This document shows positions 48,338-58,550 of a stretch of DNA of 64,000 bases, piece after piece; position 1 is the stretch's first letter; each line of letters starts with the position of its first letter. Source of the stretch: Hoylesella shahii DSM 15611 = JCM 12083 (GTDB taxonomy: Bacteria; Bacteroidota; Bacteroidia; Bacteroidales; Bacteroidaceae); assembly GCF_000613445.1 (NCBI RefSeq), contig NZ_BAIZ01000001.1, positions 62,001 through 126,000 of the forward strand. The letters are read 5' to 3'. Below the pieces are notes generated by a model that ran no database searches, was not told the DNA's origin, and saw only the letters and a program-made list of their open reading frames with translations. The position numbers and the translations under genes are program-made.

Positions 48338-50215
48338 TTGCCTGAACTTATGACGAGAAAACAACAACACTACAAATGGCGCCTAGTTGGAAATGTAATT
48401 CTAACCTTGGTAATGTTTACCGCAATCTCGGTAATCCTTAAACCTGTGTTCATGTTCTACAATCACAGTTCTTTCAGTGATTGTACTTTGAGCGATTATA
48501 TGGCCGTTATTTGGCACGGCCTGCCCATGGACTTATCAGTAGCTGGTTATTTCACCATCATCCCTGCCCTACTGGCACTAATTTCCATTTGGTTGAACCC
48601 CACTTTAATTCGCGGCCTGCACAGAACCTATTTATTTTTTGCAGCGCTCGTGTTGAGTGTAATCTATTGCACAGATGCCATTCTCTACGATTATTGGCAC
48701 TTCCGAATAGACTCCACGCCCTTTTTCTACTTCTTCAGTTCTCCAAAAGACGCGCTAGCGTCTGTTTCAACGTGGTGGATTGTGTTCGGCGTCGCGATGC
48801 TACTCATCCTCATATCCGCACTATTCTTCATTTTGGTGAAAGCTTTAGGAAGGCTTCCCGAGAGCAAAGGCATTGCCAAAGACAGGCTCATTGCATCCGC
48901 CATTATGATTGTTATGTTGGGATTGTTGTTCATTCCCATTCGTGGAAGCTTAGGAACTTCAACCATGAACCTAGGTAGAGTGTACTTCAGCGAAAACCAA
49001 AAACTAAACCACGCGGCCATTAATCCCTGCTTTAGTTTACTCACTTCGCTAATTAACGACGAAAACACTCAAGACCAATATCGTTTTTTCACCGAAACAG
49101 AGGCCAATAAGCTATTCGCAAAAATCAGGGACAACAGTGCTAAAGGAGGAACTGATGCGGTGTTTAAAATGCTAAATACCAACAAGCCCAATATCATTTT
49201 GGTGGTATTAGAAAGCTTTTCAGCGCATATCATGAAATCTATGGGCGGTACACCTAACGTGGCTGTAAACATGGATAAGTGGACAAACGAAGGCGTATTG
49301 TTCACCAATTTCTACGCCAACAGCTTCAGAACCGACCGCGGATTGGCTTCCATACTAGCTGGCTATCCTGCCCAACCCACCATGAGCATCATGAAATTCC
49401 CTAACAAAACGGGGAGTTTACCGATGTTCCCACAAAAACTAAAAAAAGCAGGATATCAACTTAAATACTATTATGGCGGAGATGCAGACTTCACAAATAT
49501 GCGTTCTTTCGTCACAACAGCCGGTTTCGAAGATCTAATCTCTGATGCTGACTTTCCGCTTAAATTAAGATTAAGCAAATGGGGTGTGCCCGATGAGTAT
49601 GTGTTTGAGCGGGCTTTGGTCGACATTAAACAACAAGACGCCAACGCTGCGCATCTCACCGTGATACAAACAAGCAGCAGCCACGAGCCTTACGACGTGC
49701 CATATAATAAGCTGAACAATAAGATACTGAACGCATTTGCCTATACCGACAACTGTCTAGGTAAGTTTGTCAATGCTCTAAAACAACTACCAATGTGGAA
49801 AAACACCCTCGTTGTATTAGTTCCCGACCATCAGGGATGTTATCCAGAGAACCTGGACAACTACACACCTGAACGTTACCATATCCCCCTACTCCTTATT
49901 GGCGGTGCACTGAAGGCCAAAGGGCATATAGCCACATATGGTTCGCAAGCTGATATAGCAGCAACACTCTTGTCGCAGCTTGGAATTTCGTACAACGAGT
50001 TCACCTTTAGCAAAGACATGCTCAACCCCAACGTGCCACATTTCGCGTTCTCAACAGTGCCCAATGCGTTCATGATGAAGACAAACGACAACACAGTGTT
50101 CTTTAACTGTGAAACAAATAAAACTATTCTGGATAACGGAAAGACGCCAGGAGCCAACCTGCCCTATGCCAAAGCATACCTGCAGAAGCTCTACGACGAC
50201 ATTTCCAAGCGATAA
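48338..50215 (+). CDS. LTA synthase-like sulfatase-family membrane enzyme
   Basis: 625 residues (a second ATG 12 bases in is an alternative start). Five N-terminal membrane segments (for example LVGNVILTLVMFTAISVIL and VDLSVAGYFTIIPALLALISIWL) precede an extracytoplasmic alkaline-phosphatase/sulfatase domain. NIILVVLESFSAH carries the metal-binding Glu, NSFRTDRGLASIL holds the nucleophile Thr, and VLVPDHQGCYP is the C-terminal metal block. LTA synthases and related EptA-like enzymes transfer phosphoglycerol or similar groups. In Bacteroidetes the acceptor is usually unknown. A PAP2 phosphatase follows 8 bases later, consistent with recycling of a lipid or phosphate by-product. Confidence 0.85.
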   Translation: MPELMTRKQQHYKWRLVGNVILTLVMFTAISVILKPVFMFYNHSSFSDCTLSDYMAVIWHGLPMDLSVAGYFTIIPALLALISIWLNPTLIRGLHRTYLFFAALVLSVIYCTDAILYDYWHFRIDSTPFFYFFSSPKDALASVSTWWIVFGVAMLLILISALFFILVKALGRLPESKGIAKDRLIASAIMIVMLGLLFIPIRGSLGTSTMNLGRVYFSENQKLNHAAINPCFSLLTSLINDENTQDQYRFFTETEANKLFAKIRDNSAKGGTDAVFKMLNTNKPNIILVVLESFSAHIMKSMGGTPNVAVNMDKWTNEGVLFTNFYANSFRTDRGLASILAGYPAQPTMSIMKFPNKTGSLPMFPQKLKKAGYQLKYYYGGDADFTNMRSFVTTAGFEDLISDADFPLKLRLSKWGVPDEYVFERALVDIKQQDANAAHLTVIQTSSSHEPYDVPYNKLNNKILNAFAYTDNCLGKFVNALKQLPMWKNTLVVLVPDHQGCYPENLDNYTPERYHIPLLLIGGALKAKGHIATYGSQADIAATLLSQLGISYNEFTFSKDMLNPNVPHFAFSTVPNAFMMKTNDNTVFFNCETNKTILDNGKTPGANLPYAKAYLQKLYDDISKR

Positions 50216-50223
50216 CAACATAA

Positions 50224-50889
50224 ATGATAACAACCCTCAACAACTTAGACGCGGCCATTTTACTATGGCTTAACAGCTTTCATTCAACATTCTTCGACCA
50301 TTTCATGAGCCTTGTAACGGGCAAATGGATTTGGGTTCCGATGTACGCTTGCATCTTGGTGGTGCTCACTCTTCGTGTTAGCTTCAAGCCTAAACTCCTC
50401 ATCATCCTTGCAACTATCGGATTGGGGTTGTTTTTCTCAGATTTCTTTGTTTCCGAATACATTCGCCCGTTATTCAATAGGCCACGCCCCTCGCAGCCTG
50501 GTAGTGGCATTAGCCATCTTGTTCACCTTGTAGACAACTACAGGGGTGGCAGCTATGGATTCCCTTCTTGTCATGCTTCAAACTCGTTTATGTTAGCCAC
50601 CATCATCTATTTGATATTCCGCAACAAAGCGCTTGCATGCTTTCTCTACGCTTGGGCCATAATTATGTGCTACAGCCGGGCTTATTTAGGTGTTCATTAT
50701 CCAGGTGATTTACTCGTAGGTGCAATATGGGGAAGTGGCGTTTCGTATATGCTTTACAGCTTGGCAAATCGCTTTTTCAACCTTTCTGATTTAAAAGACG
50801 CCAAACAAACAGCATACATCAACATGGCAGTAACTGCAAGTTTCGCTTTAATCTTAATTATTTCAGCGGTGCAAGTGTGCGAAAGCTAA
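50224..50889 (+). CDS. PAP2 superfamily phosphatase
   Basis: 221 residues with about six membrane segments. Motifs of the acid-phosphatase lipid class are present: RPLFNRPRPSQ, FPSCHASNSF (a Ser-Cys-His version of the usual SGH) and CYSRAYLGVHYPGD. Such enzymes remove phosphate from polyprenyl pyrophosphate or phosphatidate. Co-transcription with the LTA-synthase-like gene is likely. Confidence 0.85.
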   Translation: MITTLNNLDAAILLWLNSFHSTFFDHFMSLVTGKWIWVPMYACILVVLTLRVSFKPKLLIILATIGLGLFFSDFFVSEYIRPLFNRPRPSQPGSGISHLVHLVDNYRGGSYGFPSCHASNSFMLATIIYLIFRNKALACFLYAWAIIMCYSRAYLGVHYPGDLLVGAIWGSGVSYMLYSLANRFFNLSDLKDAKQTAYINMAVTASFALILIISAVQVCES

Positions 50890-51006
50890 ATTGTAGAACG
50901 ATGTTTGGCTAAGCGTAATTTGAGAAATTGTTACGCCACATTAGTAAGATACATAACACATTAGCCACAAAATATAATAAAGAAAGACTAAACAGAAGCA
51001 CTCATG

Positions 51007-51037
51007 CTTGGCGTTTCAATCTTTTTCAGTACATTTG
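51007..51037 (+). promoter_or_regulatory. Promoter of the nucleotidyltransferase gene
   Basis: CTTG (51007-51010), 19-base spacer and TACATTTG (51030-51037). Confidence 0.65.
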
Positions 51038-51064
51038 CATAACAAATAACATAACAGGTAAACA

Positions 51065-51976
51065 ATGAAACCAACACTATTATTACTCGCCGCCGGTATG
51101 GGAAGTCGTTATGGTGGCCTCAAACAACTTGATGGACTAGGCCCTAACGGCGAAACCATCATGGACTATTCTATCTACGATGCCATCAAGGCAGGGTTTG
51201 GAAAAATTGTCTTTGTAATACGCAAAGACTTCGAAAAGGAGTTCAAAGAGAAAGTTCTCTCTAAATACGAGGGACATATACCTGCCGAACTGGTATTCCA
51301 AAGCTTAGATGCTTTACCCGAAGGCTACGCTGTTCCTGAAGGAAGAGAAAAGCCTTGGGGAACAAACCACGCTGTAATGATGGCTAAAGATGTTATAAAA
51401 GAGCCTTTCTGCGTTATCAACTGCGACGATTTCTACAATCGCGACTCATTCATGGTAATAGGCAAGTTTCTCTCCGAACTTCCCGAGAACAGCAAGAACG
51501 CCTATGCAATGGTAGGTTTCCGCGTTGGAAACACGCTTAGCGAAAACGGTACTGTGGCTCGTGGAGTTTGCTCTACAGACGAAAACGGTTTGCTCACCAC
51601 TGTGGTTGAACGCACCGAGATTATGCGTGTTGAGGGTAAAGTGAGCTATAAAGACGAAGAAGGACAATGGGTGGCCATTGAAGACAACACGCCCGTGTCG
51701 ATGAACATGTGGGGTTTCAGTCCCGACTACTTCGACTATAGCGAAAAATACTTCAAAGATTTCTTGGCCGATGAGAAAAATCGCACCAACTTAAAAGCTG
51801 AATTCTTTATCCCGCTGATGGTTAATAAACTGGTAAACGATAAAACTGCAACAGTGAAAGTGCTCGACACCACAAGCAAATGGTTTGGCGTTACCTATTC
51901 AGCCGACCGCGAAGGTACTGTTGAACGCATTCAATCGCTGGTTAACGAAGGCGTTTATCCCTCAAAATTGTTCTAA
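51065..51976 (+). CDS. Sugar-phosphate nucleotidyltransferase
   Basis: 303 residues, a left-handed-type nucleotidyltransferase fold. The pyrophosphorylase signature LLLAAGMGSRYGGLKQLDGLGPNGE is followed by the Asp pair in VINCDDFYNRDS and PVSMNMWGFSPDYFDY. It activates a sugar-1-phosphate with NTP, but the sugar is not readable. The highly charged insert (VEGKVSYKDEEGQWV) is typical of this Bacteroidetes clade. Single gene with its own promoter and terminator. Confidence 0.85.
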   Translation: MKPTLLLLAAGMGSRYGGLKQLDGLGPNGETIMDYSIYDAIKAGFGKIVFVIRKDFEKEFKEKVLSKYEGHIPAELVFQSLDALPEGYAVPEGREKPWGTNHAVMMAKDVIKEPFCVINCDDFYNRDSFMVIGKFLSELPENSKNAYAMVGFRVGNTLSENGTVARGVCSTDENGLLTTVVERTEIMRVEGKVSYKDEEGQWVAIEDNTPVSMNMWGFSPDYFDYSEKYFKDFLADEKNRTNLKAEFFIPLMVNKLVNDKTATVKVLDTTSKWFGVTYSADREGTVERIQSLVNEGVYPSKLF

Positions 51977-52082
51977 GAATACTTGATTAACTGCCAATAA
52001 GGCGGTAACCAATGGTAACGTTTGGGCTTGGAATTAAATTCGGTATTACTGCTTTTCTCGCCCACTTACCACTTTATAACAT

Positions 52083-52140
52083 AAGCTATCTTTGGCCGTT
52101 TGCCTCTATATGGTATACCCAAAGATAGCTTTTAACTTTT
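52083..52140 (+). terminator. Terminator downstream of the nucleotidyltransferase gene
   Basis: AAGCTATCTTTGG (52083-52095) pairs with 52119-52131, followed by TTTAACTTTTT. It lies about 100 bases after the stop; no gene intervenes. Confidence 0.7.
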
Positions 52141-52363
52141 TATGTCGTCACAATACCATTTGTATTGTTGTGCAAAACAAACATTCTGAAGAACTTAAAC
52201 GTCTGTTCTATTTGTGTACAAACGTCACGAATTCAACCCTTAGAACAAACCCTACTCCTAGACAAGACTATAAAAAACGGGCTTTGCCCAACCGCAAAAG
52301 CGAGAGAACAAAACCCGTTATTGTTAATTTGGTCTCTTATCTAGTTGATAAGTCTCGCAAATA
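52141..52363. other. Convergent intergenic region with glgP hairpin
   Basis: No gene seen. AACGGG (52276-52281) and CCCGTT (52314-52319) form a weak stem with T-rich minus-strand tail, a candidate glgP terminator. Confidence 0.5.
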
Positions 52364-54925
52364 TTAGTCTAGCCATTTAACGTAAGCAAAGTCTTGACGA
52401 TGTGGTAGAAGGTCGTTTTTGGGGTACATTCTCACACAAGTTCTATATGTACCTGCGTTAGAAGGCTCAATTTCTGCTTCGAATGTGAAGAGATTTCCCT
52501 CACGTTTAACCATCTTAAACTGATGAGTGCTGTACACTTCACGGTCGGAATCGCTATGTTCGCTCTTCAACGACACCAGTTCAAGGCCAACAGCATCGTC
52601 CAATCCTTGTTCGTCAATCACGTAGCGAATTGTATATTTCATACCTGTTTCGCCACCATTTTCCAAGAACGATGTTTCTTTTGAAACCACATGTATACCA
52701 TCCCATCGTTCAGCAACAGCCTCTTTCCAGGTAGCAATCTTCTTAGCCAGCTCGTTATTGTTGGCCAATAGTTGGGCTGAACGTTTAGCCTGACGATTGT
52801 AGAACTTATCAAAATAATCGTCAAGTTGACGCTTCATCGTATAGTGAGGTGCAATTGTGGCGATAGAGTTTTTAATAACCTGAATCCACTTTTCACTATA
52901 TCCCTTCTTGTTCTTTTTATAGTACATCGGAATAATCTCGTTTTCGAGCAGACCGTAGATGGTGGCAGCATCTAGTTTGTCTTGATATTCCTGGTTCTGA
53001 TAGGTACGTTTCTCGTCCAAAGCCCATCCTGCGCCTTCGCGATAACCTTCAACCCACCATCCGTCAAGCACAGAGAGATTAACAACACCGTTTAGTTCGG
53101 CCTTCTCTCCCGAAGTACCCGAAGCCTCTAAGGGGCGAGTTGGGGTATTCATCCAGATATCTACACCTGATACCAAGCGACGAGCCAGCTGCATATCATA
53201 GTCTTCCAAGAAAATAATCTTACCTAAGAACTCAGGGCGTTGGCTAATTTCAAAGATGCGTCTGATAAGTCCTTGTCCTGCACCGTCTGCGGGGTGAGCC
53301 TTTCCAGAGAAGAAGAACAACACGGGATGTTCAGGGTCGTTAACTATCTTAGACAAGCGCTCGAGGTCGGTAAAGAGCAAGTGCGCACGTTTGTAGGTAG
53401 CAAAACGACGGCAGAAGCCAATCATCAGCGCGTTGGGGTTGATGCGTTCGAGCAGCGAAACAACGCGTGAAGGGTCACCTTGGTTTTTGAGCCAAGTCTC
53501 TGTAAACATCTCACGGATAAAGCGAACAAGCTTCTTTTTCAACGCCATGCGCGTGTTCCAAATCTCCTCGTCGTCTACATTATAGATGGCATGCCAAATC
53601 TTTTCGTTGCTTTGGTCACCCATAAACGATGGGTCGAAGTGTTTATCGTAGAGCTTACGCCATTCGGTTGCGGTCCAAGTAGGCAAGTGTACACCATTGG
53701 TTACATAACCCACATGGTTTTCTTCTGGATAATAACCCTTCCAAATTGGAGAGAACATTTTTTGGCTAACCCAACCATGCAAGCGGCTAACGCCGTTAAC
53801 TTCTTGGCAAGTGTTGCATGCGAACACCGACATACAGAAACGTTCGTCGTGGTTTTCAGGATTTTCGCGCCCCATACCGATAAATTCGTCCCACGAAATA
53901 CCCAATCTTGAAGGATATCCACCCATGTATTTGCCAAACAAATTCTCGTCAAAATAATCGTGTCCGGCAGGTACTGGCGTGTGAACGGTGTAGAGCGAAG
54001 AGGCACGAACAAGTTCCATAGCCTCATTAAAAGGCATACCGCCATCAACATAATCACACAAACGTTGCAAGTTACAGAGCGCAGCATGACCCTCATTGCA
54101 GTGATAAATCTGCTTTTTGATACCCAGTTTCTTCAACGTTAAGATACCACCCATACCCAAGAGGATTTCTTGTTTCAAGCGGTTCTCGTTATCGCCACCA
54201 TAAAGAGCATGCGTAATGGGACGATCGTATTCAGAATTCAGCTCGTTATCCGTGTCAAGCAAGTAGAGGCTAATGCGTCCAACGTTCATTCTCCACACGT
54301 AAGCGTGAACCATATAGTTCATATAAGGAACCTCAACAACCACAGGATTGCCTTCTGCATCAAGCTGTCTTTCAAGAGGAAGTGAGTTAAAGTTCTGTGC
54401 GTCGTAGTTGGCAATCTGCTGTCCGTCCATGCTTAACGACTGCTTGAAGTAGCCATATCTGTACAAGAAACCAACGGCGCACATGTCTACGTTGCTGTCT
54501 GAGGCCTCTTTAAGGTAGTCGCCGGCGAGCATACCCAAGCCACCCGAATAGATTTTAACCACTTGGTTGATGCCGTATTCCATGCTGAAATAAGCCACCG
54601 AGGGGCGTTTGCTGTCGGGTTTAACATCCATATACTTGCGGAACATGGCGTACACGTCCTTCACTTTCTTCATCAGGGCCTTGTCCTTCACGATTTCTTC
54701 CTTACGGTCGTAGCTCAATCGTTCGAGCAACATCACGGGGTTGTGTCCCACTTTCTCGTAAAGCGTTTCGTCGAGGCTCTTCCACATGTTGCGTGCCTCA
54801 TAGTTCCAAGCCCACCACATGTTGTGTGCAAGCTCGTCCAGACATTTCAGTTCTTCCGGCAGTCGCGACTTAATGGAAAGCTCTTTCCACACCGGAGCAT
54901 TTGAATAATCGGCTTTAATCTTCAT
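52364..54925 (-). CDS. glgP: Alpha-glucan (glycogen) phosphorylase
   Basis: Releases glucose-1-phosphate from alpha-1,4-glucans, PLP-dependent, GT35. The 853-residue protein belongs to the DUF3417-headed bacterial/archaeal group: an N-terminal DUF3417 part (about 1-110) precedes the phosphorylase core. [19 protein letters not shown], the STP-like [21 protein letters not shown] and [16 protein letters not shown] surround the PLP/substrate site. Downstream of glgA with 26 bases between, so co-transcribed. Confidence 0.93.
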   Translation of the reverse strand: MKIKADYSNAPVWKELSIKSRLPEELKCLDELAHNMWWAWNYEARNMWKSLDETLYEKVGHNPVMLLERLSYDRKEEIVKDKALMKKVKDVYAMFRKYMDVKPDSKRPSVAYFSMEYGINQVVKIYSGGLGMLAGDYLKEASDSNVDMCAVGFLYRYGYFKQSLSMDGQQIANYDAQNFNSLPLERQLDAEGNPVVVEVPYMNYMVHAYVWRMNVGRISLYLLDTDNELNSEYDRPITHALYGGDNENRLKQEILLGMGGILTLKKLGIKKQIYHCNEGHAALCNLQRLCDYVDGGMPFNEAMELVRASSLYTVHTPVPAGHDYFDENLFGKYMGGYPSRLGISWDEFIGMGRENPENHDERFCMSVFACNTCQEVNGVSRLHGWVSQKMFSPIWKGYYPEENHVGYVTNGVHLPTWTATEWRKLYDKHFDPSFMGDQSNEKIWHAIYNVDDEEIWNTRMALKKKLVRFIREMFTETWLKNQGDPSRVVSLLERINPNALMIGFCRRFATYKRAHLLFTDLERLSKIVNDPEHPVLFFFSGKAHPADGAGQGLIRRIFEISQRPEFLGKIIFLEDYDMQLARRLVSGVDIWMNTPTRPLEASGTSGEKAELNGVVNLSVLDGWWVEGYREGAGWALDEKRTYQNQEYQDKLDAATIYGLLENEIIPMYYKKNKKGYSEKWIQVIKNSIATIAPHYTMKRQLDDYFDKFYNRQAKRSAQLLANNNELAKKIATWKEAVAERWDGIHVVSKETSFLENGGETGMKYTIRYVIDEQGLDDAVGLELVSLKSEHSDSDREVYSTHQFKMVKREGNLFTFEAEIEPSNAGTYRTCVRMYPKNDLLPHRQDFAYVKWLD

Positions 54926-54951
54926 AATTTCAGTTCAATTATTGAATAATG

Positions 54952-56631
54952 TTATTTCTTTTCTTGTTTCTTTCGTTCTTCTGCCTTTCTCAACGCCATG
55001 TCGTAAGCGTCTTCGTAATAGGCGATAAACTTTTTCCAAAGGGCTTTCTTCGAAAGGCTTTTTGCCTTTTCTCTTGCTTTCGTTACCTCAGTCTTGGCTA
55101 ATAAGGCATAGTTTGTCACCGCATTCTTTATCTCGTCGGCCACTTCGTGGTAGTTATAATCGGTGCGATGCACAATCTTTACGCCGTTTTCAAGGCTGTT
55201 TTCTGCCTTTTCGCCGGCCAAAACGTGTTGCGCCCAAATGCCAAATCCAGCCAAATCGGTAGTAATACAGGGTATGGAGAAAGCCACAGCTTCGAGAGGC
55301 GTGTAACCCCAAGGCTCGTAATACGAGGGGTAAACGCAGAGATCATTACCAAGGATGAGGTCGTAATAAGGCATATTGAAGATGCCGTCGTTGCCGTTGA
55401 GGTAGCAAGGAACGAAAATTATCTTTACCTTATCTTGCTTGTTGTTCGCAAAATCAAGCGAACGCATCATCGACAAGGCCTTGTCTTGGTCCATGTTATG
55501 TAGCCAATGGGTGAGCATGGGCCAATGTAGGGGTGTGTCGAAAGTGGTATTGGCTTTTGCTTTCAGACGTTCGGCGAGGTCTTCGCGCGCGTTTCCCACC
55601 CAAGCGGGCACATCTATAAAGGCCACAACCTTCTTGTTTAGCCGTTTGTCGAAACGCAAACGGTTCATGGCATCAATAAAAACGTCGATGCCTTTGTTTC
55701 TAAATTCGTATCGCCCACTAGTAGAAACGATGAGCGTATCGTCGTCGAAGGTATCGCCCGTAAGACAATTAGCCACGCGTAACAATTCAGCACGTGCACG
55801 TTTTCGTTTGGAAGTGAAGGCGTTACCTTTCGGAACAAAGTCGTCTTCAAATCCATTTGGCAGCACCACATCGACCTCTTTGTCCAGCAACTCGCGGCAT
55901 TCGTTGGCCGTTATGTCGCTAACAGTGGTGAAACAATCAACATTCCATGCCGTTTGTTTCTCTATCGAATGTTTGCTTTGCATGTTTAATTCGTCGGCCA
56001 TTTGGTCTCCGTTGTAGGCAAACAGATACTCGTAGAGGGGTTTGTTGTTGCCGGCAATACTGCGCCCGATGCTTGTTGCATGGGTTGTAAAGATGGTTGC
56101 AACCTCTGGAAGGTGCTTTCTTACGTACAACAAACCTAATCCGGCCATCCATTCGTTACCATGATACACCACTTTTGCATTCTTTTCTACCTGGTAACGG
56201 CAGAAACTCTCTACCACTTTAGCCGCTGCATACGAGAACATCGATGCCTCGTCGTAATCTCCATAGCCGTGCAAACTGTCCACTTGGAAGTCTTCCCACA
56301 GCTCCGTATATATTTTATCTTTCTCCGAAAAGAAGGGTTGAAAGTCTACCAGCACGGCAACAGGCGAGCCAGGTACATCCCAACGGCCCACCTTAACGTT
56401 CAAACCATCCGCCTGAGCTTGCTTTACCCAATCGGCATAAAGGCTATTCACTTCCTGAAAACCTGTGTTCTCTCCATTCAAGAGCGGGCCTACAAAGATT
56501 ATTTTATCGGGCATCGCCGCTTGTAATGTCTGCGCCCGTGTAGATAGAACCGTGTAAATCCCGCCAACCTTGTTACATACTTCCCAACTTGACTCTAGAA
56601 TATAGTCGGGGAATAGCTTATTTCTATTCAT
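54952..56631 (-). CDS. Glycogen synthase, GT3 type
   Basis: 559 residues, resembling the eukaryotic GT3 glycogen synthase more than bacterial GT5 GlgA, as is common in Bacteroidetes. Opening ILESSWEVCNKVGGIYTVL (donor-site Lys/Gly block), VVYHGNEWMAGLGLLYV, TTHATSIGRSIAG and the C-terminal SYYEPWGYTPLEAVAFSIPCI. GT3 uses UDP-glucose. Head of the glgA-glgP operon with its own promoter. Confidence 0.92.
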   Translation of the reverse strand: MNRNKLFPDYILESSWEVCNKVGGIYTVLSTRAQTLQAAMPDKIIFVGPLLNGENTGFQEVNSLYADWVKQAQADGLNVKVGRWDVPGSPVAVLVDFQPFFSEKDKIYTELWEDFQVDSLHGYGDYDEASMFSYAAAKVVESFCRYQVEKNAKVVYHGNEWMAGLGLLYVRKHLPEVATIFTTHATSIGRSIAGNNKPLYEYLFAYNGDQMADELNMQSKHSIEKQTAWNVDCFTTVSDITANECRELLDKEVDVVLPNGFEDDFVPKGNAFTSKRKRARAELLRVANCLTGDTFDDDTLIVSTSGRYEFRNKGIDVFIDAMNRLRFDKRLNKKVVAFIDVPAWVGNAREDLAERLKAKANTTFDTPLHWPMLTHWLHNMDQDKALSMMRSLDFANNKQDKVKIIFVPCYLNGNDGIFNMPYYDLILGNDLCVYPSYYEPWGYTPLEAVAFSIPCITTDLAGFGIWAQHVLAGEKAENSLENGVKIVHRTDYNYHEVADEIKNAVTNYALLAKTEVTKAREKAKSLSKKALWKKFIAYYEDAYDMALRKAEERKKQEKK

Positions 56632-56653
56632 TTATATATATAAAATAATGTTG

Positions 56654-56685
56654 CAAAGATAGCATAAATTTTAGACAACACCCAA
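56654..56685 (-). promoter_or_regulatory. Glycogen operon promoter
   Basis: On the minus strand TTG (56685-56683), 21-base spacer, TATCTTTG (56661-56654). Confidence 0.6.
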
Positions 56686-56859
56686 GTTATAGTACATTAA
56701 TTTGCCAAAAGGTGGCATATACTTGATTTAGATTTGGTGGGCAAATGCACATTAGGGCATGTGTTAAAGAGGCCACAACTAGGATATATTCGGCCCTCCC
56801 TTATGTTCAAAACGCGCATATAACAAGATGTTCGAACCTGCCGACACAAGCCACACTCC

Positions 56860-57513
56860 TTACAACTGATTGCACAAGTCGGCGAAACTGGCCTGTAAAT
56901 AGTTGGGGATAATCACCTTAGTATATTGATTTATCACCTCAACGGAGTTTGAAGTGGCCAGTCCCACAAGCGGCATACCAGCCGACATCACAGATTTAAA
57001 GCCATTAATACTATCTTCGAAAGCCACGCACTCGGTGGGTTTCACCCCGAAATAGCTTGCTCCAAGCAGATAGCAATAGGGGTCGGGCTTGCTTTTGGCA
57101 AAGTCTTCGGCCGTAAAAACGTGGTCGAAAAGGGCCTTGAAATTTGGGTGTTGACCATAAACCTGCTGCATCTTGGGTTTGTTGCTGCTGGTAACAACGG
57201 CCGTTTTAACGTTAAGCTGATGCAATTGGGCAATGAAATCCTCAAAACCAAGTACATACTCAAACTGCATATTGTGCTCGAATGTGTTAAGTTCTGCGGT
57301 TATTTCGTTCTGCAAATCGGGTTTGTCAGCAAAGTAACGCTCATAAATCCATGTCAAAGTTTGTCCTTTAATGCTGGTGGCCAATTGAGGTTCGTTGGGA
57401 TAATAACGTGCGAACACGGTACGCCAGAAGGCTGTATACAATGGTTCTGTGTCGAAAACAACCCCATCCAAGTCAAATAGTGCCACTTTCTTAAAACTCA
57501 TATTCTCTTTCAT
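56860..57513 (-). CDS. HAD-family phosphatase, beta-phosphoglucomutase-like
   Basis: About 217 residues from the ATG at 57513 (57501 is the alternative). HAD motif I is ALFDLDGVVFDTEPLY, motif II is TAVVTSSNK, motif III Lys is AKSKPDPY, and motif IV is VAFEDSINGFKSV. The cap insertion is the beta-PGM type. It hydrolyses or isomerises a small sugar phosphate; the substrate is not evident. It lies near the glycogen genes but in a separate transcription unit. Confidence 0.85.
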   Translation of the reverse strand: MKENMSFKKVALFDLDGVVFDTEPLYTAFWRTVFARYYPNEPQLATSIKGQTLTWIYERYFADKPDLQNEITAELNTFEHNMQFEYVLGFEDFIAQLHQLNVKTAVVTSSNKPKMQQVYGQHPNFKALFDHVFTAEDFAKSKPDPYCYLLGASYFGVKPTECVAFEDSINGFKSVMSAGMPLVGLATSNSVEVINQYTKVIIPNYLQASFADLCNQL

Positions 57514-57599
57514 TGATTGATAAACTAGTTGTATAGTGCTTTGCATGACCATGTGCAATGCGGGTGCAAACAAGGCATAACGCCTGCCCTACCCTTGCA

Positions 57600-58462
57600 T
57601 TATTTACGAACATACATGCCAGCATTTAGGTTTGCGATAAATTTTTCGCCCTCTTCAAACCCTTCTTCGTAAAGTTTTTCCAGCTTGTTCGTGTCTTTTT
57701 CAATTCTGCCCACATCCATAGGGCGTTGCGGACGAATACAAACTATTCGCCCCTCGCGTTCCAAATCTTCGGCCAATTGCAGTTGCGCGTTGTACACTTC
57801 AAGCCTTCGGCTTAGTGCAACCCTCAGTCGCGGATACTTCTTATATATGAAGTTGGGTATCTTGTGGTCTTTTCCCGTAGCCCTAAACCCATAGTTGCGT
57901 GTCATCACCACCACGTTAAAGTCGTGTCCTGTGTCGATAGCTCGCTGCACGGGAATGCTATCCACGATGCCGCCATCAAGCATGGGTATACCGTCTACCT
58001 CTACAATCTTGCTAACAAAAGGCAAACTGCTCGACGCCCTCACCACATCAAGCGCGCGTTGCTTGTTTTTTTTCTCCGTCAGATACATTGCACCGCCAGT
58101 CAAGCAGTTGGTAGTAACCATTTCGAATGTTGTTCGATTGCTGAAATAAGCATCATAGTCGAAAGGCAGTAGCTCGTTGGGAAACTTGTCGTACAGCAAG
58201 TCTTGGTCGAAGATGCAACCTTGCGTAACCAAGTGGCGCAATCCCAAATAATCGTAACGGGCTAGAAAGTCGATATTCGAAAGTCTTGCCTTCTAGGTTG
58301 CCAACTCATATACGACATGCCGTTACAAGCTCCTGCGGAGACTGCAACAACATAATTAAATCGCAAGCCATGTTTCATAAAAGCGTCTAACACACCGCTG
58401 GTAAACACCCCGCGCATGCCCCCGCCTTCAAGAACTAAGCCTGTATTTGCCCCTATTTGCAT
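57600..58462 (-). CDS. Patatin-like phospholipase (frameshifted)
   Basis: About 287 residues when repaired. The oxyanion loop is GLVLEGGGMRGVFTSGV (about 8-24), the nucleophile Ser is in VAVSAGACNG, and the catalytic Asp is in MLDGGIVDSIPV. The frame breaks near 58282-58292: after SWQPRR the expected RLSNIDFLARYDYLGLRHL follows in the next frame, needing one base in GGCAAG (a missing G or A). Cytoplasmic lipid acyl hydrolase of the YjjU type. Divergent from pepP. Confidence 0.85.
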
Positions 58463-58484
58463 AAAACACTTTAAAATTTAGGGG

Positions 58485-58522
58485 CAAAGTTAATAAAACA
58501 TGCCCATTTTTTCATATCTTTG
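58485..58522. promoter_or_regulatory. Divergent -7 elements between patatin and pepP genes
   Basis: TAACTTTG on the minus strand (58492-58485) faces the patatin gene; TATCTTTG on the plus strand (58515-58522) faces pepP. No convincing -33 boxes. Confidence 0.5.
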
Positions 58523-58550
58523 CGTACAAATGTTTTTAAAACTAATTATC

